This document shows positions 25,201-37,300 of a stretch of DNA of 64,000 nucleotides, one piece after another; positions within the stretch are counted from its first letter, which is position 1, and every line of letters begins with the position of its first letter. The stretch lies in NCBI GenBank assembly GCA_026936325.1, contig JAPTHN010000001.1:73898380-73962379 (forward strand), read 5' to 3'. The DNA is from Platynereis dumerilii. Lineage: Eukaryota > Annelida > Polychaeta > Phyllodocida > Nereididae. Made by a program: the position numbers and the translations under genes. The notes under the pieces were generated by a model. That model searched no databases. It had not been told where the DNA came from and saw nothing but the letters and a program-made list of their open reading frames with translations.

Positions 25201-27863
25201 ATTTTATTTTTCAAAGCTTTTGAAATAAGCAATTTTAAATTCAAAAGATGTTGCCTTAATTTTAAGAAAAACTGGCAAGTAAATTTTAAAAAATTGAAAT
25301 ATATGTAAATATAATGATATTTTATGAAGATGCCTCGCATTCTGGTTCATTATTCAGATATATACATTAACAAATTTTCCTGAGTACTAACCTCCTTTTC
25401 CTTCTAATCAAAATATAACAAAAAGAAATATTTCTGATTTGTTCCAATCTAGCGTGTTTCGAGAGGGAATGTTTCCTGATTTTAACAGGTTTGTCGTTGT
25501 TCAAAGAAAGTGCTAGCTAATCCTCTTTCTGTTTCTATTAATCTCGTTTGTAATAGTTCTAGGGTTTCTTTACTTTCTATACATGTATAGCATGCCATCT
25601 AGCATATCTTTCTCATAAATCATGTGTTTCACAGTTTTGGAAAGTGGGAATGTATTCTTGTATCTTATAGAATCTTTGTACCAGTCTGTAGTATGTCCAT
25701 TGTCCAAGCATTAAAAAAAGTCAAATTAGTTGTCCAAGACTTCGTCTGAGGTATAATGGATGTGTTACTAGATATTTGAACTGTTTGCTACTTTTGACAT
25801 TTTGAAATATATTTTTACCATGTACATGATGCATGAATCTAATTGAGTGTCACTTCCTCTAATTCTCTCGTTAATATCAATGTTCTTGAATGGCATGCTG
25901 CGATCACTATCACTTTATATTAACCTGCAATATAACAGAATGTGCATAAATAAATATTTCTTCACGTGACATTGTATGATTTCTGTATTTTTGCAGAACT
26001 GGCTACTTCGTGAGCATTCCCGTAGCTGAGTCAAGTTTCCAGAAACTGCCAAAAGAAATCCAACATGGCCACGCTATTAGAGTTGTACCTGTCCTGTTTT
26101 CTATAGGAATCAATGAACATGCATCATTTGCTGAAAGGTAACATTACAGCAATCAAAATCTTTCAACTATGAGTGCTCTATTTTGAATATTAAACAGAAG
26201 ATTAAAATATCAAACAATTTGCTGCTAACTAAATAACTGTGGTTGAGAACAGAATGCTTTGTTTTGAAATGGTTAGCGTACTAATGTCTTTCTTTCTCTT
26301 GGTCTTCCAGGTTTGGATCCATAGCAGCTCAAGAGCAAGTCAATTTAGAATCATTCAAGAGACTTAACTCATACTGTGAAAAATATGTTGAAGTTTTAGG
26401 AGAACCAGGTATGAACAAAATAGATATCAGATTCTCATTTTCAGTTGTGATTCACATTTTTGAGATGTGATTCATATTTTTCAGTTATGATTACAATTTC
26501 AAATTTATTTGCATCACACTACATTAAAAAGATAGAAAGTCCTTTCTGAGCTTGTGTCATTACTTACGAGTCAAAATTGATGATTTCTCTTGCAGAAAAT
26601 TTTGGAAATCACGGAGGACTTATCATGGAAGCCATTAGACATTTATCAATGAATGTGATGGCTAAAAAATCCAAAAATGTTGAGGTTTTGCACAGAGCCT
26701 CTGATGTAAGTATGAAGCTATTATAGTCACAAGCACAGCATAACACCCTTGAAGACATGTGAGGGGGGGGGGGTCAGATGTTGATGAAACATCACTTCAA
26801 TTTCTGTGGCTGTAATTTGGAAATTTGGAATATGAAACCTGGCCAAGGAAATTGTAGAGAGTGTAGAAAGGATGCTTGCGAGATTTCATAATTGGGAAAT
26901 CAGTAGTTCGGTTGGAGTGGTGTGAATTAATAGTATGATGATTGATGAAGTATGATTCAGAAAGTAATTTTGCAAATTTGATGTCTATGTTCAGTATGTT
27001 GAAGCTTAATCCTGGTGGTGATGTTTTTGCTGATACTTCCATTTGCTCTAAACCCTTGTCAAAGAATTCAGTTTGATTTATTGTAGATATGTCGGCGATT
27101 GAATGGAGTACGATTCTCAAGTTGCAAGAGTGGCAAGGACAGAACGTCCATGTCAGCTACCCTGGAGCAGACGCAGAATTTGCTGCGGGATCACGACTTG
27201 GCCTCCCATGCGTTCAGCCATGCCTTGGACTGCATGCGCAGGTGGGTGTCGCATTGTTATAAAAAGAAGTTACGTTTACCACAAAGGTTTTTGAGATGCC
27301 TTATAACAATTAGGTTTCCGATTCTGAAGGAAATTGATGATATCGCAAAAGCAATTTACAAGGAGTTTTTACCTTCTTACATAATGTATTCCTGGTGGTT
27401 ATGTCTCAGATAAATTCACATAATATAGTTTTTGTTGCAGATACACAATCATATTGCCATTGGATGAATTTCCAAATCTAATGAAAACAATGAAAACAAT
27501 TTTATTTGCTATTTAATAGAGATTTTTACATTTAGTGAGCAACTGACCCTTTGATGACCACTTGGTCGCTGCTTCTAACAAGATTTAACTTCGGCGTATT
27601 TGATGAAAATATGGCATATGCTCAGTTACATGCAGCATTGTCTTGGCTATGTCTACTGTGGTCACAGTGGAGAATAGGTTTTCTTATCTAATTTAATCAA
27701 TTGCTCAAACAGAAGGTCTGTTAATTTCAGTGAGGGAGTAAGAAGGGACAATACATTGAAGAACGCAGGGGTGCGCCGGTACGCTTTCAACTGCCTGCAG
27801 CTTTTGTCTTTCCCAAAGTTATATCGACCTCCGTCTGGAACTTACGGAAATGCACAATCGTAA
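10214..27863 (+). CDS. INPP4: INPP4, type I inositol 3,4-bisphosphate 4-phosphatase (22 exons)
   Basis: Removes the 4-phosphate of PI(3,4)P2, ending class I PI3K/Akt signals at the plasma membrane and endosomes. Exons: 10214-10334, 10532-10596, 10752-10839, 11105-11305, 13673-13833, 14749-14865, 17348-17427, 18590-18692, 20023-20216, 20451-20508, 21016-21118, 21220-21327, 21508-21794, 21996-22217, 23812-24018, 24335-24403, 24658-24902, 25997-26137, 26311-26408, 26596-26705, 27087-27241, 27731-27863. The model closes in phase at 1021 aa. Start [13 protein letters not shown], with an in-frame stop at 10199. Domains: PH ~23-119 (conserved W113), C2 ~160-290, a conserved middle with [13 protein letters not shown], and the phosphatase CX5R loop CKSGKDR (C939-R945; human has CKSAKDR). 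The C-terminus YRPPSGTYG matches human INPP4A/B (~924-977 aa). The exon 4 donor (GTATTG) is weak. Long introns hold MITEs. Confidence 0.95.
13603..13672 (+). other. Possible alternative first coding segment of INPP4 (PH-less)
   Basis: An ATG at 13603, with an in-frame TGA two codons before it, reads without interruption across the exon 5 acceptor at 13671-13672 into INPP4 exon 5. It would add [20 protein letters not shown] plus three residues before [11 protein letters not shown] transcript starting here would skip the PH domain, as in vertebrate INPP4A/B, and the CLSCC cluster could be lipid-modified. This is inference; no promoter is evident. Confidence 0.4.
14393..14613. mobile_element. 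Palindromic MITE in INPP4 intron 5
   Basis: The left side AACGGGGTGCAGATGGCAAG, followed by an AAAGTTGGC..CCTATTT block, is mirrored at the right end, whose inverse reads AACGGGGTAAAGGTGGCAAG and then AAAGTTGGCTGCCTATTT. Inverted similarity runs ~90 bp from each end, through ACCCATTTAATGGCAG. No clear target duplication and no coding frame. Confidence 0.7.
18837..19015 (+). mobile_element. Harbinger-like MITE, copy 2 (INPP4 intron 8)
   Basis: Element 18840-19012, 173 bp, flanked by TAA on both sides (18837-18839, 19013-19015). Same TIRs as the copy at 3847. The central A/T-run is shorter, which accounts for the length difference. Confidence 0.85.
19500..19810 (+). repeat. Degenerate GAGTCAGGA minisatellite
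   Basis: Many imperfect copies of GAGTCAGGAGTCAGA-type words, with a smaller inverted part near 19565-19590 (GAGTCATGACTCGCGACTC). It lies in INPP4 intron 8. It looks like slippage expansion; no gene signal. Confidence 0.65.
25453..25488 (+). other. Candidate 36-nt cassette microexon of INPP4
   Basis: In the intron between exons 17 and 18 a segment bounded by CCAATCTAG and GTTTGT is 36 nt long, starts and ends in phase 2 like its neighbours, and keeps the frame. It would insert [12 protein letters not shown] between K-G-S and R-T-G-Y, in the region before the catalytic domain. A pyrimidine-rich tract precedes it. Whether it is spliced in is not knowable from sequence alone. Confidence 0.35.
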
Positions 27864-30778
27864 AATTGTATAAATGTCTGTTTGAGGTTCAAATATCCTC
27901 TGTATTGTTACTCGAGCAGCTGTTCTGAATGAATGCTACAATTTTAATCCTGGGAATTTTGCATAAGTCATCCTGATTTTTAATAATGTTCAATTAAATG
28001 ATATATTTTGAAGTTTTATCATACATGTAATTAATTTCACTGATAAATAGCTCTGTTCCGGGAGTGTTGCCATGGCGACACAGCTCTTTGATATAATGAA
28101 GTTAACTCCTATGGAGGACAGTACCGGTATCTGATACTTTAACTAAATTATCATTACAATAAATATTATAATCATGAATTGATTTCATAATTATGTGAAG
28201 TTAGTAAATGGTGCTGAAGAGTCTTGTCGATAAGTCCATGGATAAGTTTTGATAATTCAATTTGGTTCATCATTGTGGTAGGGTGCATGAAATTAAAATA
28301 AGAATGAAGTTGTGAATGTAGACGTGAATAGATTTAGATATTTAAGTTAAGTCAGAATCCTTGGGCAGATTGGAGGTGGCCTTCTTACTGCTGGCTATCG
28401 TTTTTTGACTTGAACATCGAGTACAGTGTAATTTGGCCAAGTTTTCACTGATGTGGTTGAATGTTGCCCTAAACTTCACTTATTTTCTGTAGGTCTGGTT
28501 TTATGTCTGATTAATTTACGAAGATTTTTTAATCAGAAGCTTTTGATATTAATTTAATTGCCTGTGTACAATGATGCTTGTCATTAAGTGTACATACATG
28601 TATGTGATATATCCTAGTGCAACTATTATTGTATTAAATGTTTTGTATAACATTTTGCTATTGAAAGTATAAAGATACATGTACCGGTATGCTGTTTAAT
28701 TTAAGTTCATTTCCACTTTTATACAATGCTGTTTCCAGTTTCGTGGCTTCTAGTGGTGAAAAATCATCCTAGGTATCCTAAAAACAGTTCTGAATGTAAC
28801 CAGTATGCCACAATGTATAGGAGGTGTATTTGTACCCTGTATATAACGGCAAAGAGACCAGTCCTTTTTTGAAGATTTAAATTCTAGCTTTTAAAGGAAT
28901 TATTCATGGTTGATGTCGCTGGAGTCGGAACTTGACTATCTGTAAAATGATTTGCTTTTGATGATAAAATAATGTGGATTTTGCAATATAATTATGCGCT
29001 ATCAAGTAAAGCATTGTGGTACTTGTAGTTAGTTCCAGTGACATGTGATGTAAAATGCAATTAGAGTTCTGTTGTAAGTATTGAATGTTAAAATATGATT
29101 TATTTATCTATGACGCAAGATATTTTAATTGGTCTGATAATTTTTGCAGCAGTTTGACACTGTTTGGTGTAATTTTTTGAATATTGTTCTAAAATATTCT
29201 TTAATTTATATTTCAAGTTGCATATCAGTAATTTTGGAAGTGTGAGATATAGTTATGACTACATATAATATATTATATAAAGATGATTTCGGTATACCTT
29301 TGTTTCAAAATTAATTTATAAACTTTCCTATTCAGTAAGGCAAAGAATATGTACATTATGGAGAATAAGTTGTTCCAGGTGTATCCATGTATAATAACAT
29401 TGTTTAATGGTGAACAATAATATTAAACATGAATATGCATATTCATTTTGTTTCTCCTTGAAATCGGTATAGGCTGTGATTGTAGTTCAAGCAATAGTTG
29501 CACGTTGTTAGTATGAATGTGATATTAGTTTTACTTTTGATGATATTGTTTTTGATCCTGTCTTCTGATCCTGTCTTCTGATTCTTTTCATATTCTTGTG
29601 ATAGTATTTGCAACTTTTTTAAACATGTCTGTGTTCGTTCTGATAATTTTTTCAGCGATTGTAATGGTTCTCTAGTTCTGTTGTTATTTTAGGATGTTTT
29701 AATGAAGTAAAAATTATTGTTTAAATTAAGCAAAAAATATTTACCCACATAGGCCTACATCTATTCTATTATATATCAATAATAAAAGACAAAGCAAAGC
29801 CAGATGCACATCACTAAAACTGAAATACTATTGTTGCTCTATTAAAATTAGTTTAACATCTAGGGGTATAAATCTTTCATGAAATTAATATATATATATG
29901 ACTTTACAAAACCTATATTCAATTATTAGAATATCTGTTACAAAGATACGCTTGGTTTCTCAATAAAAATTCTTTACTGATCATGGATACCATGTGCAAG
30001 ACCATGATATGTTGTAAATGTTGGTTGCCAATGGCATACATTCTATCTTGTTAAACTGTTAATGAATAAATCTAGTCATGTTGATTTACTACTGAAGCAT
30101 ATATCCTCTGCTTTTTTACACAAAAACAATGTTTCAGCTCTTGAAATAAATCACTATCAATCGGACTCTTTTTGAGTTAAGTTTTCTATTTTATCCTCAT
30201 GCATTATGATCGGTCTCTTGTAGAATAGCGACTAAAAATTACAGGAGTGAGGACATTGGCACTTTATACCCAACATCTTAAAGCTCTCGAGTCTCAAGCA
30301 ATGGATTAATCCAGGGCTTCGCATGCCAGGCTCAAATTGCTGGATTTTAAGATTTTCCTTGTTAATGGAAGGGCTGCAAGCCTATATTATATTCTTGCTC
30401 TGATCTTGGTGCTGCTGAGTTATTATCGTTTTCATTGCTATGTGTTTTTTGAAAACTTCGTTTTGCAGTTAAACCGTGGCATCATCGGGTATCTGTCAAT
30501 GTGATTGGTCTAAACTTCAGTCTGTGACATAACAGTTCAGAGTTTGACATCACAGTTTATGACAAAGGAATTTCAAACTGTCAGGCAATGTTAACTATTG
30601 GTGTACAACCACAACAAACAACGCATGTCTAAGCTGAGTGTTGCACCTCATTGTTTTGCCAGACAAAATGTGTTGCTGTTTTTCACAAGACACCAGTCAT
30701 CACAATTTCAAACAACCTTTTTACCTTCAGCGAACGAAGTTCGAAGAAGGTATTGTAATCACTTGGGTAAAAATGTTG
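27864..30778. other. INPP4 3'UTR and non-coding DNA
   Basis: No coding exons. AT-rich, with several AATAAA signals (about 28158, 29962, 30064, 30146). The INPP4 transcript should end in here, but the used site cannot be chosen. Confidence 0.5.
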
Positions 30779-31790
30779 TCCGTCCGCCGGGCGGGCGGGC
30801 GGTCGGGCGGCGGGCGGATAGATCGTTTCCGGGCCAGCACTCGGCCTCTATTGAGTGTACATGGCTGAAATTTGGTACACATATAGCCTGTATGGTCTAG
30901 TTGTGCCTTTTGATGGTCTAATTGATAGATATTCAATACCTTTTGAAATAATTGAGAAAATATAAAAATTAATTTTGTTCGTTTCCGGGCCAAATCTCAG
31001 TCACTATTGCATGTGCACTTATGAAATTTGGTACACATGCGGCCTATATGGTCTAGTTGTGCCTTTTGATGGTCTCATTGATGGATATTCTATACTTTTT
31101 GCAAAAATTTGGAAAATAGAAAAATATGTATTTTTTTCGTTTTTTGCGCTGAGACTCGGTCACTATTGCATGTAAATGGATAAGGTTTGGTACACACATG
31201 GCCTATAAGGTCTAGTTGTGCCCTTTGAAAGGTCTGGTGGAAAATATTAAATGCTATTTGAAATATTGAAAAAAAAAGAGAAAAAAAAAATTTTTGTTTC
31301 TGGCCCAAGACTTGGTCACTATTGCATGTACATGGATAAAGTTTGGTACACATATGACTTATGTGGTTTAGTTGTGCCTTTTCATGGTCTGGCTGATACA
31401 TATTCTATACTTTTTGTAATATTGAGAAAAAATATTAAAAATACTTATTTTCTTATAGGAGCCAAAACGTGCCCACTATTGCATATACAGCAATGCCATT
31501 TACTACACGTATCACCTATAAAATGTAGCAGTACTTTTTGACTTGTATTTAACACTTTTTGAATGATAGGAAAAAAAATTGGTGCATGCATAAAACTGTA
31601 CCATAATACAAGTAAATTAGTATCATAAGGCCTTTCCCTGCTTTTACAAACCCTGGCAAGCACACAGGTAGATCGCAGGGCAGCAGGCAAATAAAAGATA
31701 ATAGAATGCCATTACTCGACCACTGTTGCATACCTATAATATACGGAATTTGGTAAACACACCAATTTTATGATGTAATTGCAATCTTCT
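30779..31790 (+). repeat. ~156-bp tandem repeat with a GC-rich head
   Basis: After a GC-rich block (30779-30822, CGGGCGGGCGG-type words) a unit recurs about every 156 bp. The marker TTTGGTACAC(A) occurs at 30871, 31027, 31186 and 31342, with degenerate forms near 31498 and 31749. Each is preceded by a TCACTATTGCATGTACATGG-like block and followed by a GGTCTAGTTGTGCCTTTT-like block and a GATATTCTATACTTTTTG-like block. The frames across it are artefacts of the repeat. About four good and two decayed units. Confidence 0.8.
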
Positions 31791-34383
31791 AAATGTGTTA
31801 TTCGCTGAAGGTTTGCTGCAGCGCAGCCTATGTTTTTGTCAGTAGTTGCAACTCTTCTTTGAGGCTAAGTAGTCTGTTTGGTTCAGTTACAATTCATTGA
31901 AGCATCTTTCAGACAGGGCTAGCTAAACAAGTAAAACATACAAAATTATTCAACTAAATCTCTGACATCACAGTTTTGGAATGAAGCAAATTGCAAACTT
32001 GAAAAACACATACCTATGAAAACGATAAGAACAGTTGTCGCCCAAGCTTGTACCAATTTCTCCAACTTGGTTGGCTGGGAAACAAGGGAGATAAATATCT
32101 GAAATTCACAATGGCTTTGTGATGTCACGAGTAACTGCTAGTGCACTTAATGGGATAAGAAAGATGACCTCAGTGACCTGAACTTAAATTCGCATTCACA
32201 ATCAAGGAAAATGTGTTTGCTTGCTCTCTTTATCAGTAACTGTTGCTCTGCTCTAGCACTTAACAACCCATGTACATAATGGTATTAAGACATCACCAAG
32301 TGTCTTTCTACCAATCTCGTTAAGAGAACGTGCTACCCTGTTACTGAAGTAGATATAGATCTGACATGGCTATTGGCAGGGCTGATGAAATCGACATACA
32401 TCATCGAAAAAAATCACTTTAACTCAGATATGGAACACATCGTCTTTATTTCAGAATCCTGTAAAATTTCATTTTGTCTTCAACTCAAGAAATAGGCATG
32501 TTAGATTCTAGATTATCCGGTTAGTTAAATTTAAACCACATCATGCAGACCTATTTAGCCATCACACTTTAATAATGGAATGTACTACAACCAACACTTA
32601 CCCAAAGTTCTGCAAATTCGGCGTAAAAACCATTAGGTGCTTTGCAAATGATCAATACATTACTAGGCCTATACATTGTACGTATTCAGATAATTATGGC
32701 TATCAGTATCACTTAATTAACCACTATAGATACAGTCTATCAGACTTGCTAAATTAGATTAAATTAAAAGTTGAGCAATTTCCCAATCCTGGTGTAAGAT
32801 GCACCCAGATTAAATATACCCAAAAAAGTTGATATTTCGAAGTTGGAATTGCATTAAACCATCCACTGACTATACCCCCAATTCGGCAAATATCATTATT
32901 ATCCAAAGCGTAATACATCACATGAAAACAAATATTATAATATAATACTGGCTAAATAAATATCCCAGTTAAGAAAACTACCTACATAACAAAGAGGAAT
33001 ACTCTAGTTGTTTGAATACATTAATTTTGGCATGTGATCAACACTGCTTGTAATTTTAAATTGAACAGAACTACGACAATCTTATAACCAATTTCATCTA
33101 CATGTACATAATTATATGCTGTATAGGAGACAATATGAACAATTGTACAATATGTACTATTAATGTACGTCCATAATTATTAGATATATATCAACATCAA
33201 TATAATCAATATTATCAAAGAGGAGTAACATTATTCTGCAGTTAGGAGAAATTTAGCCAAGAGGCAAAATTCACATAGCCAATAATCACCGATTGCTGAC
33301 CATGAATTTCATATTAATTTTGAATTTAATTAAACCCAAATAAGAATCACATTGAAAATGCTAATCACAAATGACTACGTACAATCACTCAGTCATTATT
33401 CACTTTCATTTCACAGTTACGATTCTTGCAACACACTGGTCGGACACAGCACGGAATCATGCAATTCTGTTTTTCATTAGATTATCTGATAATTTTCAGT
33501 TAAAAGTGAAATAATATTTCCCCTTTTGTACCTTACTTTTGATATGCCTTGCAACACAGCAAATTATTTCCATCTACCACAAGCTCAAAAGCTCTCAAAT
33601 CTATGAAAAGAACTGCAAACTACCAAGTCATGGCAAAATAAAGGATATTTTCTAGAAAGTTTTCAACCATTAATTAAACGTCACATGAATCACACACTAA
33701 TAATATTGCACAAAAGCATAACTCGACTACACTGCACTGACTTCACTTGCAGTTAAACAATATTACATAGAGCTCTTATATTGAGATTTCAACTTGCCAA
33801 CGGTAAAAGACTGACAACTTCTGTTAATGCCAACATGAAGACAGCATGGGACACATCAAAACCTACACATTTGGCACAAGTCAGAAATACCATTGATACT
33901 TTTACATTTTACAATATGTTCAAGATACTGTCAAAATTGTCTTACAAGGTGCTTGTTAAAGCATTGTTACAATTTTCGTTAGATTAATATATTCATCCTA
34001 TTTGAAGAATAATTGACGAAGACGGATTAATTGAATATGACAATAGTACATCAAATACAGTGTAATACATGATGCGTAATGCACAAAAATAAACCATCCA
34101 CCTCTGTAGTTAATCATTACATTAAGACTTAGTATATATATGATGAAGTAGACAGCAAGAACCGCTGTTACAAACCAAAACAGCTGTCTGTTAGATAAAC
34201 TGTAAAAAATGTAAACTTCTAAGCCATTTAAACACTGTTAGATGTAGACTGACCAACCAGTGCTACAGTGCAGTAGATATAATGAGCATCGATTCCTTTT
34301 GGGACACATAGCAGTCCTATCAATCGCAAATCAACCAATCATTGTTCATCCGGGGGTAAAACAAGGAGGCACGGCATTCTAGC
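31791..34383. other. Gene-free stretch
   Basis: AT-rich DNA between two convergent genes (INPP4 on plus, NDFIP on minus). I see no exon with flanking splice sites and no structured repeat. Part is likely NDFIP 3'UTR, just left of its stop at 34384. Confidence 0.5.
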
Positions 34384-37300
34384 TCAGAACATCAGGTAGA
34401 TCCTATTTCTCATGCTTGCCTCCAGGCGGTGCCACTGGTACTTGATGCGGATGTACTGGGTGCAGCCACGGAAAAAGATTAGGAATCCTGAAATTTAATT
34501 GTATTACATTAAATATTGATGAAAACTTAAATTTGTAAAACCAGTTCTTTAGGCCACACATTATTGATTCTTAGCTTCGCGGACCCGCCGACACAATAGA
34601 TTTCCTGCCGAGGGAAAAAAAAAAAATTTTTTTTTTTTTTGACATTATAAATTTTTTTTTTTTTCACCTTTTTTTTTGTTGTCCTACCGACCGACCCTAG
34701 AAAAAGGGCCTTGAGACGAATCCGAGAAGCTAAAGATCAATTATGTGTGGCCTTAGTAGTCTGCTAGACTATTTAACGGTAAAATTTTAACCCGAGTTTA
34801 AATCAATGTATTGATACATAGCAACAATTTTAATGCATGATTCATGATTTAATAAAAAGAAGAAATAACTCATGGGTCATGAAATCAATACATTATACAG
34901 AACAGTGCAACCTTTATCTTCAATCCAAACAACATTAATACACAGTGATACACATTATGTTCCAGAAAACATACATATTGCAAAATGTATTAGACCTACA
35001 ATAAAGTCCTACATTATAACCAATCAATAATTTTATCAATACACTCATAAAGTAAAACTGTTGCCATATATATCAGAGAGGTCTGGCAGTTTGCCAAAAT
35101 TTATCCAAACAACCTAGAGCATTGTATCATTTCTTAAGTACTTCATTGTGTCTAAAGTACAGATTCGTCTATTTCTGAGAAGAGGTCCATTAATCACTAG
35201 ATTGAGATTGTGACTTTCCATATTTACAGTCAAATGACATTCTTACATGGTTTCATTTTAGGACATGAAATAGTTCATGTGGTTCAACATGTGAAATGAC
35301 AAATACACAACAATATCGCAAAAATGAAATTGTTTTTATAAGCGGAGACAACATGGAAATTCCATAAATTGACTTACCTAGAACAATCAAGAGCCACCAT
35401 ATCAAGGAGTCTCCCTCGGCAATTCCACTGGCCCAGTTGTTGTGCTGCAAAATGAAAGGAAATCTTAAATCAGTCTTAATTGTTAGAATGGCATGGATAC
35501 AGGAGTCGCGAGCCGATAGCAGCTGGTTAAGCAGAGTTTTAGATTATTCGAGGCAGTAGGCCTATGGCAGTCAGCAGCTCCCAAATTTTTACAAATAATT
35601 CTCAATTTTCACAGACGGATAATTGGGGCTTTAGCCACTTTACGTCCTGTATTTATGCACTTGGAAGGCTAATTAGGATAGGAGGACACGGCAATGGGGT
35701 GAAGAATGATTGAAACAGCCGTCCAACATAGGCCCAGGTGACCCAGCATGAGCTGGATTCGAACTCTGGACCCAGCGATTGGCAGTCCAACACGCTACCA
35801 CTAGACCAACCCTCCCCCCTTTAAAGATATTCACCGTGAAGGATGATTGAAATAGCCGTTCAACACTAAATTTTCACAGTAAACCATTTTAAATGAATTA
35901 GCCCTCTAATAATTATTTACCTTTACTATAGCGACCCATTTGACCATTGACAGACCAAATCCAGAGATGGCGCCGAAACGTCCAGCAACAGTGTGGGTGA
36001 CGCAGACGGAAACCAGAAGTCCTATCCAGTTAAACAGGAATGCAACTGCAAAGCAAACGCAACAATTATATTCCAGATCTCCTCAGTTCCTCAGACTACA
36101 ATAGGGCTATATTTCTTTTGGTCTTGTAATATAATTCATATTTCCAAGGGACAGAATATCGACCATACTAACTTCAAATTAAGGGAATCACACAATTTTC
36201 AGACTCACTTATAAACATGCAGAGGAACATCCCATCAGTGCCAAGCTGCATGTCAGAAAATCGGTCTATTTCTCGGATATTCTGAAAACAAAGTGATTTT
36301 CAAATTAGTCGTTAGCGTTTGAAACACGTCCACAGTAACACACTTTGTCAGAATTGTACCAATAAAGAGTAGAGCACATCCATTATAAATTGTGAATAAA
36401 TTGCTTAATATTTTGCACACTTACTCCCAGGGATTCATTGCTACTCTGTTCTTGTTCCATCTGTTCCATTTCTTCCTGCTTAGAGCGTTCTGCCTCCTCA
36501 TAAGTCGGCAACTCAGTTGCTACAGTGTATGATGGAGGCATGGCTGGTTGCTTCATGTCTGCAATGATTTTAAAAATTATAAACTTCAAAACTAGTTGAT
36601 CATTGAAGATCAAAATCTGTGAAATTGGTCTGAAAAAGTTAACTTCTAGGAAAAGCAGGAAAACTGAAATTTCAGTCTTGAGTGTTAATTTCCTATTAAA
36701 TTAGGATATTTTTAAACTGTGACAGATACAAGAAAGACTGTTGCTCCTGCCAAGTCACCTTTATCAGAGGGGGGATCCCAGTAGGCAGCATTCTCACACG
36801 CAGGTGCTGCAACTAATTCAACTGGGACTGGCTCGGCTGCAACCGCCAGTGCCTCCCTCTCGTCCACATCTTCGCTGGCCAACTGAAATTAGAAGTTAAA
36901 TTACATGTATTGCTATTCGCTAATGAAAGTAATAGCTTCTAATATACAGCTATATACTGAAATGTAACCTCTACAACTTAATTTAGGTCTAATGAAAGTC
37001 GGAGAACTGGCTTGACAAAAGTTTCATGCTACAAGAACATTGGTTTGTCTTAAGGCGGCAACTTAGGCTCAGTACACTTACAGAGATTGTTTAATAATGA
37101 CTTACCAATCCGAGGTCATCGTCATTGGCAATATCACAAGGCAATACTATTACCTGATTACAGTGCATGTAAAGTCCAAAAATTGTCTCACATGAGCCCA
37201 ACTAATTGCCATTGTCTGACTGCTGACACCCACAGACACTGTGACTGTCAGTTGTGTCTTGTGACACATGAATGTGACAATGACACCCCTCCACCACTGA

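Noticed and set aside
30598-31690. Several frames of 60-100 codons on both strands
   Set aside because: They lie on the 156-bp tandem repeat and repeat their own content (GLVVPFDGL-type words); no start context or splice sites.
32160-34300. Hidden gene between INPP4 and NDFIP
   Set aside because: No exon-like frame with consistent splice borders or recognisable protein words was found on either strand.
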